From Chthonomonas sp. UBA2391 (lineage in GTDB: Bacteria; Armatimonadota; Fimbriimonadia; Fimbriimonadales; Fimbriimonadaceae), in assembly GCA_002343825.1 (NCBI GenBank), contig DDSL01000126.1:220-46183 (forward strand): a DNA stretch of 45,964 nt, read 5' to 3'. Below are positions 23,988 through 33,157 of the stretch, piece by piece. The notes beneath the pieces were generated by a model. That model saw only the letters and a list, made by a program, of their open reading frames with translations. It ran no database searches and was not told the DNA's origin. Each line of letters begins with the position of its first letter. Position 1 is the first letter of the stretch. A program made the translations under genes and the position numbers.

Positions 23988-25003
23988 TAGTGTCCGACCT
24001 CCGGCATCATGTCGGTGTAAACGTCGGTATAGACTTCGCTCGGATCGGCAAACGGCGACTTGTCCGCTTCTGCCAGAACGTTGTCCGCCCAATCCTCGAT
24101 TTCGGCCTCGATGGCTTCCATCTTCTCTTGGGTCATCAGGTTGTTGTCGAGCAGGTACTTCTCAAGTCGCTTGATCGGATCCCGCTGGAAGTTCTCTTCT
24201 TCCTCTTCCTTGGTGCGGTAGAGCTGGCGGTCGTTATCGGCTGCGCCGTGACCCGCAAATCGGTAGTTCATGATCTCGATCAGGACTGGCTTTTGCTCGG
24301 TCCGAACGTAGTCGACGATTCGGCGGGCGTCGCTCAGCACTTGGAAGAGGTCCATCCCGTCCACTCGCTCGTGCTTCATGCCAAACGGGAAGCCCCGCTT
24401 GTGAAGCTCGGTATCGGCGGCGTGATATTCCAGGCGGGTACCCATGGCGAACTCGTTGTTCTCGATGATGAAGATCACCGGGAGGTCCCAGAGCGCGGCC
24501 ATGTTCAGGCTCTCGAAGAAGACTCCGGCATTGGCCGCGCCATCACCCAGGAAGCAGAGGGTCACTCGGTCTTCACCCTTGTACTTGCTACCAAAAGCGA
24601 GTCCCGCGCCGAGCGGGGTGTGGCCGCCTACGATGCCCCAGCCGCCAAAGAATCCGCGGCTGATATCGTAGAGGTGCATCGAGCCGCCCTTGCCCTTGCT
24701 CAGGCCATCTTTGCGGCCCATGATCTCGGCCATGATTTTGACCGGATCGGTTCCGAGAAGCAGGGGTTGAGCATGGTCGCGGTAAGCGGTGATGATGTAG
24801 TCATAACCCTGCCGGATCGCGTGGAGCCAGCCGACTGCGGTGGCCTCCATCCCGATGTATACGTGCAGATAGCCACCCGCTTTGCCTTGTCGGTAGACCA
24901 TGTTGCACCGGTTTTCGAAGGCGCGGATCTCGAGCATCTCACGGTAGTAGCGCTCAATGTCCGCAGGAGAATCTTTGATTTCAATTTGTGCCGGTTTCGC
25001 CAC
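23987..25003 (-). CDS. pdhA: pyruvate dehydrogenase E1 component, alpha subunit
   Basis: 338 residues from GTG at 25003, chosen for AGGAG 6 nt upstream; the open frame extends farther without support. Thiamine diphosphate motif GDGAANAGVFFESLNMAALW ... ENNEFAMGT, and family signatures YYREMLEIRAFENR, GGSMHLYD and YRFAGHGAADND near the phosphorylation-loop region. Forms an alpha2beta2 E1 with the downstream gene. Confidence 0.94.
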   Translation of the reverse strand: MAKPAQIEIKDSPADIERYYREMLEIRAFENRCNMVYRQGKAGGYLHVYIGMEATAVGWLHAIRQGYDYIITAYRDHAQPLLLGTDPVKIMAEIMGRKDGLSKGKGGSMHLYDISRGFFGGWGIVGGHTPLGAGLAFGSKYKGEDRVTLCFLGDGAANAGVFFESLNMAALWDLPVIFIIENNEFAMGTRLEYHAADTELHKRGFPFGMKHERVDGMDLFQVLSDARRIVDYVRTEQKPVLIEIMNYRFAGHGAADNDRQLYRTKEEEEENFQRDPIKRLEKYLLDNNLMTQEKMEAIEAEIEDWADNVLAEADKSPFADPSEVYTDVYTDMMPEVGH

Positions 25004-25139
25004 GAAGGACTCCTGTGACTCGGCCAAGCAGGCACGAGTTCGTGGCCGCGACACGCTGCACCGTTGAAGCGGGTTCGAGGCTCGACGAGAATTGTACCCG
25101 CCGCCCCATGCCAACCCGGCACTTTGGCTCACGACCAAG

Positions 25140-25145
25140 TAAACT
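25140..25145 (+). promoter_or_regulatory. -10-like hexamer TAAACT, 6 nt before ATG
   Basis: TAAACT, TACGTC, ATG at 25152. No ribosome-binding site is present; same geometry as before gatC and the ABC permease. Confidence 0.5.
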
Positions 25146-25151
25146 TACGTC

Positions 25152-25784
25152 ATGCGCTTGCGCACCATCGGCTTTACGTTGTTTGGGCTGTTCTCGCTGG
25201 GAAGCGCGGTGATGCTCTACCAAGCCGGGGTGATTCGCCTCCCCGGGCAACCGCGGCACCCCGTCACCGAGACGATGCGTCAAAAAGCCGCTAACGCCAA
25301 GGCTCAAGACGCGGTCGATTTTCAGCTCGACAGCGTCGAAAAAGGGAAGATTCGCATGTCCAGCCTCTGGAGTGACAAGCCCCTTTTGGTCGTCTTCACC
25401 CTGCCCGAGTGCCCGTGCTCGATCGACGCCCAACCCTTCTTTAATCAACTGGCCAAGAACTATGAGGGCAAGCTCAACGTTCTCGGAGTGATCAAAGGAC
25501 CCAAACTCGATTCTAGTAATTATAAGGTCAACATGAGTGTGCCCTATCCGATGGGAATGGACCCTCAAGGAGCGGTGGCAGCCATCTACCAGGCCCCGCA
25601 GTCGGTCTACTCGGTGCTCATCCGCCCCGGCGGACAAGTCGAAAAGCTCTGGCCGGGTTACAGCAAGAAGATCCTCGCCGAGATGAATGGCCTGATCGCG
25701 GAGGTTGCCGGCACCGAGGCCGTCCCCCTCGACACCACCAACGCACCCGAACAGGATTCGAGCGGCTGCTCCATGCGAGAGTAG
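25152..25784 (+). CDS. membrane-anchored redoxin (AhpC/TSA-like) with CPC motif
   Basis: 210 residues. An N-terminal membrane anchor (TIGFTLFGLFSLGSAVMLYQ) is followed by a thioredoxin-like fold: DFQLDSVEKGKIRMSSLWSDKPLLVVFTLPECPCSIDAQPF with C87-P-C89, then VPYPMGMDPQGAVAAIYQA and SVLIRPGGQVEKLW. A CPC site is rarer than CXXC and might act as a peroxidatic or metal-binding pair. The tail ends SSGCSMRE, adding a third Cys. Periplasmic redox role inferred. Confidence 0.75.
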   Translation: MRLRTIGFTLFGLFSLGSAVMLYQAGVIRLPGQPRHPVTETMRQKAANAKAQDAVDFQLDSVEKGKIRMSSLWSDKPLLVVFTLPECPCSIDAQPFFNQLAKNYEGKLNVLGVIKGPKLDSSNYKVNMSVPYPMGMDPQGAVAAIYQAPQSVYSVLIRPGGQVEKLWPGYSKKILAEMNGLIAEVAGTEAVPLDTTNAPEQDSSGCSMRE

Positions 25785-25803
25785 AAATTTAACATTTCTG
25801 TCG

Positions 25804-25833
25804 TATACTTTCATCGTTTCAGAGTTGTCTGAA
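25804..25833 (+). promoter_or_regulatory. -10 TATACT and 5' leader hairpin of PEP-CTERM gene
   Basis: TATACT at 25804-25809 gives a leader of roughly 40 nt before the ATG at 25858. The leader includes a small perfect hairpin TTCAGA-GTTG-TCTGAA (25818-25833) and a ribosome-binding sequence AAAGGAACGAGAA. No clear -35 is seen. Confidence 0.45.
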
Positions 25834-25857
25834 TCGATGTCTTGAAAGGAACGAGAA

Positions 25858-27222
25858 ATGAAAGTATTGGTTGGCCTATTTGTGCTGGCTTTGGCGACTG
25901 CGTCCCAGGCCGAAATCCGCTGGAGTATCGATCCCACCCTGAATGGAAAGCCCAACGTAGCCGGAATTCCAGACATTGCCCAAAAAGGGCCAACATGCGG
26001 CTCGGCGGCCTACATGAACCTCCTTTGGCACTTCAGTAACAAACCCGCCTACCTGAATGCCAAGACACCGCTTATTCCCCACAAGGATCCTAAAGATGTC
26101 CGCAAAGAGTGGAACGCCACAACACGGACGATGATGCTCAGCTTTGCCGATACCATGTACGGCAAGGCTTCGATCAAGACGCTCCCCGACGGAACCCAGA
26201 AGGAGGTGAGAACCGGCGGCCGCGGGGTTGAAGATGGACTGTTTGCCTATCTCAAGTCGGTTGGCCACGGATACTCCGCAACGAAGGGTACCGGGCTCTC
26301 GCTTCGCAGGAACTCCGACGTCAACCTCGGCAAAATGCGGGGACTGATTGATGCCAATCAGGTCTTCACGGCAACTTGGAACTGGCCCGGGGAGCCCATC
26401 GGGCACTACCTCAGCCCAGTTGGATACGAGCAGAGGGACGGCTCCACGTACTTCTCAATGACGAACGGTTGGCAAGGAGCCCCTAACGAGCACGACAACC
26501 GAAAAGAACCAGTCGATGCAGCGTATTACGACGTGATCAAGGTCAAGGGGACCAACGCAACTCAGCTCGTGACCTTTAAGCGTGATGACGAAGCAGGAAC
26601 TTCCAACACGAATCTGTTTAAGAACACGGAAAAGATCAACGAAGTGAACCTTTCGTTAACCAGCGTGATGCGAGACGGCATCGGTCACAACAGCCAGATC
26701 AAGCTCAAGGGTAAGAGTCCAGACGGGAAAAGCAAGTACGAGTACTACCTGCAAAACACCGAGTTCGAGGGCAAGAGCATCGCCCGAATTGATCTCATGT
26801 TCGAGCCCGGACGGGTTAATCTCCAGGAGTTGGCCGTCGGGATGCAATCAAGCTTGCTCGCTCAAGGGCTGAACTGGGATATTCGTCTCCTCGACGCCAA
26901 TGGGGTGGATCGCGATCTGTATTTCCCTGCGTTCGGGTCCGAACTTCCTCTCACCGAGGACGAACTGAACTGGGAATCTTCTTCGGTCGGACTAGTCCTC
27001 ACCTCTCGCGGGGCGGGCCTTATGGAGGGACAAGATTTAGCCATTGAATTCGACACGCTTTCCCAGATCTCCGAGGCAGATCTGGGAGCCATCGTCCGGG
27101 TGACGAGCCTTGACGGGACGCTACAAGACTATGTCCTTGCCGAGCCTGTTCCTGAGCCCGCAACACTCCTAGGACTTGCGCTGGGAACGATGGCGCTCGT
27201 GCGCCGCCGCAAACGCGCATAA
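25858..27222 (+). CDS. PEP-CTERM protein with C39-like cysteine-peptidase signature
   Basis: 454 residues. Signal peptide 1-18 (LVGLFVLALATASQA). Residues ~40-205 look like a papain/C39-like fold: IAQKGPTCGSAAYMNLLWHF with C47, GHYLSPVGYEQRDG with H183, and FSMTNGW with N203, in the right order for a Cys-His-Asn triad. Residues ~250-425 are beta-rich (ELAVGMQSSLLAQGLNWDIR). The C-terminus is a PEP-CTERM sorting tag (VPEPATLLGLALGTMALVRRRKRA as a whole: PEP, helix, basic end). Probably exported, sorted by exosortase and anchored or released. Peptidase activity is inferred. Confidence 0.8.
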   Translation: MKVLVGLFVLALATASQAEIRWSIDPTLNGKPNVAGIPDIAQKGPTCGSAAYMNLLWHFSNKPAYLNAKTPLIPHKDPKDVRKEWNATTRTMMLSFADTMYGKASIKTLPDGTQKEVRTGGRGVEDGLFAYLKSVGHGYSATKGTGLSLRRNSDVNLGKMRGLIDANQVFTATWNWPGEPIGHYLSPVGYEQRDGSTYFSMTNGWQGAPNEHDNRKEPVDAAYYDVIKVKGTNATQLVTFKRDDEAGTSNTNLFKNTEKINEVNLSLTSVMRDGIGHNSQIKLKGKSPDGKSKYEYYLQNTEFEGKSIARIDLMFEPGRVNLQELAVGMQSSLLAQGLNWDIRLLDANGVDRDLYFPAFGSELPLTEDELNWESSSVGLVLTSRGAGLMEGQDLAIEFDTLSQISEADLGAIVRVTSLDGTLQDYVLAEPVPEPATLLGLALGTMALVRRRKRA

Positions 27223-27273
27223 TCCAGGTTAGGTGAGGCGTGCTGGCCGGTGCGCTTCACCCAAGGATGCACC

Positions 27274-28299
27274 GTGCCCCATCACGTTCGCGAATTTATT
27301 GAAGACCGGGAAGACCACATCCTGAGCGAACACGCTTGCCGGGCGTCCGACTCGCAGGGTCGCGAGCGGGAAGAAGAGCCGGACGCCGTCCGCACCTGCT
27401 TTCAGCGCGATCGCGATCGCATTCTCCACAGCAAGGCATTCCGGCGACTCAAGCACAAGACCCAAGTTTTTATCGACCCCCAGGGCGACCACTACCGAAC
27501 CCGGATGACCCACACCTTGGAGGTCGCCCAGATCGCTCGAACCATTGGCCGGGCCCTCCGCCTAAATGAAGACTTGATCGAAGCAATCGCCCTGGCTCAT
27601 GACGTCGGCCACACACCTTTTGGCCATGCCGGCGAATCGGCCCTCGATGAAGCTCTTATCGCCCTCGGCGACCCTCAGGTCCCCGGCTTCCGGCACTACG
27701 ACCAGAGCCTGCGAGTGGTCGATGTGATCGAGCCGCTCAACCTGACTTACGAAGTCCGGCAAGGGATTGGGGGGCACAGCAAGGGCCGAGGAGACCTTTC
27801 GGCCCGTGACGGAGAACCCACCAGTACCCTCGAAGCGAGTGTCGTCCGGATCAGCGACCGCATCGCCTACCTGAACCACGACCTCGACGACGCCCTGCGC
27901 AGCGGAATGCTCCAATCGGTGCCGAGCGAGCTCGCCTTCTTGGGCAGCAAGCACGGTGAGCGGGTGGGGGCCATGGTGACGGATGCCATCGTCCACAGCC
28001 TCGACCAACCAGTGATCCATCTGAGTGACCGGATGATGTCCACCCTGAACTTCATGAAGGAATGGTTATTCGAGGAGGTCTACACCCGTTATCCGGTGCT
28101 CTACCCGGACATTCGCAAAGCCCAAGCCATCGTCCGCGCCCTCTTTCAGCACTACTGCGACCAAGGCCTCCCGACCGGATACGCCGGGACCCAAGGCGCG
28201 GTGGACTACGTGGCCGGGATGACCGATCGCTTTGCCATCACCGATTACGAGCGACTCTTCATTCCTCAGGCGTTTCAGTCGGCGTGGGCTGGGCCGTGA
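27274..28299 (+). CDS. dgt: deoxyguanosinetriphosphate triphosphohydrolase-like HD protein
   Basis: 341 residues from GTG at 27274, preferred because AAGGA lies 6 nt ahead; an alternative GTG is at 27250. Signatures: FQRDRDRILHSKAFRRLKHKTQVF, RTRMTHTLEVAQIAR, IALAHDVGHTPFGHAGE (HD metal ligands), RISDRIAYLNHDLDDALRSG. The family hydrolyses dNTPs to deoxynucleosides and triphosphate. Its stop overlaps the next start (GTGA). Confidence 0.93.
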   Translation: MPHHVREFIEDREDHILSEHACRASDSQGREREEEPDAVRTCFQRDRDRILHSKAFRRLKHKTQVFIDPQGDHYRTRMTHTLEVAQIARTIGRALRLNEDLIEAIALAHDVGHTPFGHAGESALDEALIALGDPQVPGFRHYDQSLRVVDVIEPLNLTYEVRQGIGGHSKGRGDLSARDGEPTSTLEASVVRISDRIAYLNHDLDDALRSGMLQSVPSELAFLGSKHGERVGAMVTDAIVHSLDQPVIHLSDRMMSTLNFMKEWLFEEVYTRYPVLYPDIRKAQAIVRALFQHYCDQGLPTGYAGTQGAVDYVAGMTDRFAITDYERLFIPQAFQSAWAGP

Positions 28300-29306
28300 A
28301 GCTCGGGGTCGTCTGCATCGATGCCCTGGGCTGGAAGGTCGTGCGGGCCCGTTGGGAGCGCTACCTCCCCTCCGCCTTTGAATCGGTGGAGATGTTTCAT
28401 CCCGAGAAGTTCGGCAACCCTGCCCTCAAGCGTGGCCTGCGAACCCTGGCCAAACAACTCGCCGTCCGCCGAGCGACCGAAACCGCTCTGAAATCAGGAT
28501 GCGACGCAGTCTTGGTCGCGACCAATGGCGAAGCCGCAATGCTCCCCTTGACCCATGCGTCAAGAGTCGCGGTCTATGGCGACGCGAGCCACCGCCAACT
28601 CAACGATCTCTACCGATTCGGCCGACCCGAAAGAAAGCAACGAGCCCGCGAGCGCGCGCTTTCTCGCCTGGCGGCGGCGGGGGCGAAGTTCATCGGGATG
28701 TCCACCTGGTGCGCAGAGGGCTTTTCTCGCGACTACCAGACCCAGGCCTGGACTCTGCCACCGGCGATGGACCTGGAAGCTTTCGCATTCCGCCCCAATG
28801 GTCGGGAGCGATCGGTCCTCTTTGTCGGAGGTCAATTTCAACGCAAGGGCGGCTCGACCCTCCTGGAACTCGCGGCCCGGCCCGAGTGGCGGGAGACCCC
28901 TTTTCACCTCGTGACCGGTCACCAAAAGCCCGCGAGCCCGAACGTCCACTGGCACCCCGGCCTGACTCCGGAGTCGGATGAGCTGCGGCAACTCTTTGCC
29001 TCGTCGGGAGCCTTCGCCCTTCCCACCCACGCCGACTGCACACCTCAGGCGATCCTCGAGGCCCAAGCCAGCGGGATCCCCGTCGTCAGCACCCTCGTCG
29101 GCGGGATCAGCGACCTGGTTCAACACTCGCGGACGGGCTGGGTGGTGACTCCGGGGTCCGTGGCCGAGCTCGGGGCCGCTCTTAGGATGGCGCTGGAAAG
29201 TCCGGGAGAAATACCAGCCCAAGCCCGCGCGCGAGTCGAGAAGGAGAACGACCCCGTCGCACACGCGGCCGAACTTCGGCGGATTCTCACCGCAGATCTG
29301 ACGTAG
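28296..29306 (+). CDS. glycosyltransferase family 4-like protein
   Basis: 336 residues from GTG at 28296, overlapping dgt by 4 bp. GT-B fold pattern: SVLFVGGQFQRKGGSTLLEL (start of the nucleotide-sugar domain), NVHWHPGLTPESDELRQLF, LPTHADCTPQAILEAQASG, GIPVVSTLVGGISDLVQHS (the EX7E-like region). Donor and acceptor unknown; a cytoplasmic role in surface polysaccharide or glycolipid synthesis is likely. Confidence 0.87.
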   Translation: MKLGVVCIDALGWKVVRARWERYLPSAFESVEMFHPEKFGNPALKRGLRTLAKQLAVRRATETALKSGCDAVLVATNGEAAMLPLTHASRVAVYGDASHRQLNDLYRFGRPERKQRARERALSRLAAAGAKFIGMSTWCAEGFSRDYQTQAWTLPPAMDLEAFAFRPNGRERSVLFVGGQFQRKGGSTLLELAARPEWRETPFHLVTGHQKPASPNVHWHPGLTPESDELRQLFASSGAFALPTHADCTPQAILEAQASGIPVVSTLVGGISDLVQHSRTGWVVTPGSVAELGAALRMALESPGEIPAQARARVEKENDPVAHAAELRRILTADLT

Positions 29307-29318
29307 AATTGGCAAGAT

Positions 29319-30518
29319 ATGAGCCTTGCCACCATTCCCGAAGCCCTCGCAGACCTTAAGGCCGGGAAGATGATCATCGTGGTCGATGACCCCGACCGCG
29401 AGAACGAAGGCGACCTGGTGTGTGCCGGCGAAACCTGCACCACCGAGATCATGAACTTCATGATCACCCATGGCCGGGGCGTCCCGTTTATCCCCACTAC
29501 CGCAGAGCGCTTGGCCGAACTCGGCATCCCGATGATGACCAAGCAGAACACCGCCCGCCACGGGACCGCAATGGCCGAGACGGTGGACGCGATCCATGGC
29601 GCGACGACGGGCGTGAGCGCGGGCGACCGCAATCTGACCGTCAAGGTTTTTACCGACCCGAACGCCAAACCCAGCGACCTTGGCCGACCGGGACACATCA
29701 TTCCTCTCCGCGCCGAAAAGGGTGGTGTGCTCGTCCGCGCCGGCCACACGGAGGCCATCGTGGACCTCTGCGCGCTGGCTGGTTTCCAACCCGTCGGAGT
29801 GGGTTGCGAGATCATCGGCGACGACGGCGAGATGATGCGGATGGACCGGCTCCCCGAATTTGCCGCCAAGCATGACCTCAAGATTGTGACCATCGCCGAC
29901 CTCATTGCCTATCGGCGGCACCACGAGCGCCTGATTCACCGCGCGGCCGGACCTATCGACTTCCCGACGAAAATCGGCACCTTCCAGCTCTACGCTTATG
30001 AACCCACGGTCGAACGCGAGCCCTATGTCGCCATCGTCAAAGGGGATGTCGCGACCGACGAACCAGTGTTGGTTCGGATGCACAGCAGCTGCCTGACCGG
30101 CGATCTCCTCCACTCGCTTCGGTGTGATTGCGGCGACCAACTTGAACTCGCCCTGAGAACTATCGAGGAAGCCGGTCGTGGGGTCGTGGTCTACATCATG
30201 CAGGAGGGCCGCGGAATCGGGCTCATCAACAAGCTCCGCGCTTATGAGCTCCAAGATCAAGGCATGGACACGGTGGAGGCCAACCTCGCGCTAGGATTTC
30301 AGGCCGACTCCCGCGACTACTCGCTGGGGGCCCAAGTCCTCGCCGACCTCGGGATCAAGCGGATCCGGCTCATGACCAATAACCCAGCCAAACGGGCTGG
30401 GCTGCAAGGCTACGGGCTGGAATTCGTCGAGTTTGTCCCCATGGTGGCGGCCTACGACGAGCATCGGGAACGCTATTTGCAGACTAAGAAAGAGAAGCTG
30501 GGCCATCTCCTGAAGTAA
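29319..30518 (+). CDS. ribBA: bifunctional DHBP synthase / GTP cyclohydrolase II
   Basis: 399 residues. RibB domain 1-~200: IIVVDDPDRENEGDLV, FMITHGRGVPFIP, TARHGTAMAETVDAIHGATTGVSAGDR, GHIIPLRAEKGGVL, AGHTEAIVDLCALAG. RibA domain ~205-399: VRMHSSCLTGDLLHSLRCDC (zinc Cys), QEGRGIGLINKLRAY, MTNNPAKRAGLQGYGLE. It supplies both branches of riboflavin synthesis. No FMN riboswitch is seen upstream; only 12 bp separate it from the glycosyltransferase gene. Confidence 0.97.
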   Translation: MSLATIPEALADLKAGKMIIVVDDPDRENEGDLVCAGETCTTEIMNFMITHGRGVPFIPTTAERLAELGIPMMTKQNTARHGTAMAETVDAIHGATTGVSAGDRNLTVKVFTDPNAKPSDLGRPGHIIPLRAEKGGVLVRAGHTEAIVDLCALAGFQPVGVGCEIIGDDGEMMRMDRLPEFAAKHDLKIVTIADLIAYRRHHERLIHRAAGPIDFPTKIGTFQLYAYEPTVEREPYVAIVKGDVATDEPVLVRMHSSCLTGDLLHSLRCDCGDQLELALRTIEEAGRGVVVYIMQEGRGIGLINKLRAYELQDQGMDTVEANLALGFQADSRDYSLGAQVLADLGIKRIRLMTNNPAKRAGLQGYGLEFVEFVPMVAAYDEHRERYLQTKKEKLGHLLK

Positions 30519-30528
30519 GCTCCCGGAC

Positions 30529-32067
30529 ATGCAACTGCGCATGTGGATGCTCGACGTCGCCCGCGAGCAATCCTTCACGCTGGACCATCTGTATCAGCTC
30601 GCCACGATGTCGCTGGACGCCGGTTACAACGCGCTCGGCCTCTATCTGGAGCATCGATTTGCCTACCCCAGCACCCCCTGGTCTCACGGAAAGGGGTGCC
30701 TGACCCCCGAGACCGTCCAGCGGCTGCAGAGCGAATTCCCCAGCTTGCAAATTGTCCCCTTCATCAATCTCCTAGGCCACTTCGAGGGGATGCTCTACAC
30801 CGAGCACGGCAAGCGCTACCGCGAAGAACTCTTTGCCGGGATGCAGGCCAGCCCCTCCAATCCCGAGTTCCTTGATCTCTGCGACCGGATCATCGACGAC
30901 ACCGTCGCAATCTTCAAGAGCCCGCTGATCCACATCGGGGGGGACGAAACCTGGCAACTCGGCGCGAGCCCCGCCAGCCAGGCCCGAATGGAGGCCCTTG
31001 CCGCCGAGTATCCCGACGTGGAAGATCCTAAGGCCCGGCTTTATGGCGCGCACTTTGGCCCACTGGCGCAAAAGGTCATCGATGCTGGGCGGATTCCTGG
31101 AGTGTGGGGCGACATGTACTTGGAACATCCCGAGGCGCTGGACCTGATGCCCAAGGAGACCGTCATCTTCGATTGGCAGTACTTCAATGGCCTCAGGGAG
31201 TCCACCCCCAAGTTCACCGAACGCGGGTTCCAAGTCGTCGGATGCCCAGCCATTCAGACCTACAACGCCACCTGGTGCCACCTCGGGCCAACCGAGCGGA
31301 ACATCAAAGAAGTCACCGCCGACGCGATCGAAATGGACCTCCACGGCGTTTGTATCACGACCTGGGAATGCGCCCTGTTTGGAGCCTATGACACCCTGAT
31401 CCCCGCCCTCAAAGCCAGTGGCGCGATCCTCAGCGGAGAAAAAGATGTCAGCCTGTTGGGGGCCTACTATGAAGAGAGCGCCGACCACGGCGAGTGGGCC
31501 CTGCGGATGTCGGACAAGCTCGCCGAGTGCGGCGGAACCTTCACCCCGGGCAAGATCCGGAGCTCGCTCAAGGTCCGGCTGTTGCTCAACGCCAATCCAT
31601 TTTTGGCCTGGATGCACCACAGCGACGAACTCTGCGGCGAAGTCGGGGACAAGGCTCTCAAGGTGATTGAAGAAGCGATCCTCATCGCCCCGGGTGAAGC
31701 TGAGAAGGGCGTCTGTTTCTTTGCCCGGGCCTCCATCGAGTTCGTGCGAGTGGCCGAAGCCTCGCGCAAGCTCTACGCCGAGGGTCGAACCGAACAGGCG
31801 GTCGCCAAGCTTGCTCCCTTGCGCCAGATGTTCGACGACCTTGCCAAAGTCGCCCGCGCGACTCACATCCGCTTTGGCGGTAGCTTGGCCGATATAGAGC
31901 GATGCCGAATCGCAAAGGAGCAGCTCGAAAGGATGATCCAGCGGATCAGGACCTACGGCGACGGCTCTCTGGGATATTTGCCCGCCTTCGAGGTTCTGGC
32001 CCACCCCAAGTTTGTGCCTCACGACCAGGCGTGTTGGTGGCTGATAAACCGGTGGGCTAACCAGTAA
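30529..32067 (+). CDS. glycoside hydrolase family 20-like protein
   Basis: 512 residues. TIM-barrel catalytic segment ends LIHIGGDETWQLG with the GH20 Asp-Glu pair D139-E140. Earlier strands include YNALGLYLEHRF and IVPFINLLGHFEGML; later ones VIFDWQYFNG and GVCITTWECALFGAYD. No signal peptide, so probably cytoplasmic, acting on beta-N-acetylhexosamine-containing fragments. The C-terminal ~180 residues are helical with no clear family. It starts 10 bp after ribBA, probably in the same transcript. Confidence 0.78.
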   Translation: MQLRMWMLDVAREQSFTLDHLYQLATMSLDAGYNALGLYLEHRFAYPSTPWSHGKGCLTPETVQRLQSEFPSLQIVPFINLLGHFEGMLYTEHGKRYREELFAGMQASPSNPEFLDLCDRIIDDTVAIFKSPLIHIGGDETWQLGASPASQARMEALAAEYPDVEDPKARLYGAHFGPLAQKVIDAGRIPGVWGDMYLEHPEALDLMPKETVIFDWQYFNGLRESTPKFTERGFQVVGCPAIQTYNATWCHLGPTERNIKEVTADAIEMDLHGVCITTWECALFGAYDTLIPALKASGAILSGEKDVSLLGAYYEESADHGEWALRMSDKLAECGGTFTPGKIRSSLKVRLLLNANPFLAWMHHSDELCGEVGDKALKVIEEAILIAPGEAEKGVCFFARASIEFVRVAEASRKLYAEGRTEQAVAKLAPLRQMFDDLAKVARATHIRFGGSLADIERCRIAKEQLERMIQRIRTYGDGSLGYLPAFEVLAHPKFVPHDQACWWLINRWANQ

Positions 32068-32111
32068 AGACCCGCCCCAACTGGCCAATGATCTCTTCTG
32101 GTTGGGGCAAT

Positions 32112-32525
32112 ATGACGCACGAGCGGAGCTATTTGGAGTACATGGCGATCACCCGGCAATGGAGCAATACCAGCCGGGCAGTGGACCCTCGCGAGGTCGA
32201 AAAGCTCAGGAAAAAGGTCGAGACGGTGCTGAACCGGCGACCCTATCTGAGCGGGCTAAGAGCCCAGGAGTTTTACGATCAGAACCCGATGTTCGAGGTC
32301 AAGGGCTTTTTTGATCACGAAAAAGGTGTGATGCGTCAGGTCTATCACGAGATTTCTCAACTCTGGGATGAAAACGTCTCGCGAGGACTCCGTGGTCTCC
32401 ACGCCTGGCGGGTGGAACGGCACGAGGTGCAGTTCCTCTTCGGCGGACGCGTCGCCGACGGGAGCTTCATCACCGGCAAACTAGCCCTGCGCCCGATCGA
32501 ACTCGACGTCCGCCGCGTGGCTTGA
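32112..32525 (+). CDS. hypothetical protein, function unknown
   Basis: 137 residues from the ATG at 32112 (MTHERSYLEYMAITRQWSNT); an upstream ATG at 32088 would add 8 residues. Mixed composition, no signal or membrane segment. Contains a helical part (DPREVEKLRKKVETVLNRR) and a beta-rich C-terminal part (HEVQFLFGGRVADGSFITGK). No family recognised. Confidence 0.6.
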   Translation: MTHERSYLEYMAITRQWSNTSRAVDPREVEKLRKKVETVLNRRPYLSGLRAQEFYDQNPMFEVKGFFDHEKGVMRQVYHEISQLWDENVSRGLRGLHAWRVERHEVQFLFGGRVADGSFITGKLALRPIELDVRRVA

Positions 32526-33157
32526 GCGTCTCTCGCACGCATCTGCAAGGAGCGTGGGCTCGTTTTGATCGGGCCAAGTTCGAGAGATCTTGAACGCTCG
32601 AATTCATCCGGAAACCCAACCCCGGGGTGCCAGAGTTAGCTGAAGGGGCTTGAGGTCGATTCGGAGTTAATGGTCAGGGATTAGGGGTTAGGGGCTCGCT
32701 GGAGCGCGGAGCTCCAGCTCCGCTTGCGCCCCGGAGGTCCACTCCGGAAAGTCCGCCTCCGAATCAATGGGGTTTGTGGCACTTTCAAAGGCGTAGGTTG
32801 AGAGAAAATATCCGGTGCTTGCAAAGTCACCCTCACCCCGTTCGCAAGGCTCACGGACCTCTCCCTGAGGGAGAGGATCTTGGGAGTTACTGGCGCCAGG
32901 GAGAGCGGGGCAAGGACTCCAAACAACCCCGGACGGGGACGTCCGCGCTCCGTCTCATCTGACCGTGGCAGTGTAAGCCGTGCAGCGGATTGCAGCGGCG
33001 AGCGTTCAGGCGTTTGGAGGTACGAATGAGGAGGTAGGGCTCAGGACCGGTCCCCGACGGGACGTCCGCAGAGCATTCGGCGGTTGACACTTTTGGCGTT
33101 CTCCCGCGAAAAATACTCGTGGCAATCCCAGCTTATCGGATTACAATGCAGGTATCC
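32526..33157. other. gene-free region rich in inverted repeats
   Basis: About 630 bp without a credible gene. It holds perfect hairpins GCGGAGCT/AGCTCCGC (32706-32723), CCGGAG/CTCCGG (32731-32747) and CCTCTCCC/GGGAGAGG (32859-32877). The last is preceded by CCCTCACCCC, a combination common in REP-like intergenic elements of many bacteria. An 11-bp palindromic-core repeat GGGACGTCCGC occurs at 32936-32946 and 33059-33069. A TTGACA lies at 33084-33089 and TACAAT at 33142-33147, ahead of the next gene. Looks like decayed REP- or MITE-type sequence plus a promoter. Confidence 0.6.

Noticed and set aside
27061..27087. Perfect 10-bp inverted repeat (TCCCAGATCT / AGATCTGGGA) inside the PEP-CTERM gene.
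   Set aside because: It lies in coding sequence well before the stop, has no T-run and is probably incidental.
29280..29318. Possible FMN riboswitch ahead of ribBA.
   Set aside because: Only 12 bp separate ribBA from the upstream gene and no conserved RFN element is seen.
28560..30260. 566-codon leftward open frame opposite the glycosyltransferase and ribBA genes.
   Set aside because: It spans two well-identified plus-strand genes and shows no domain of its own.
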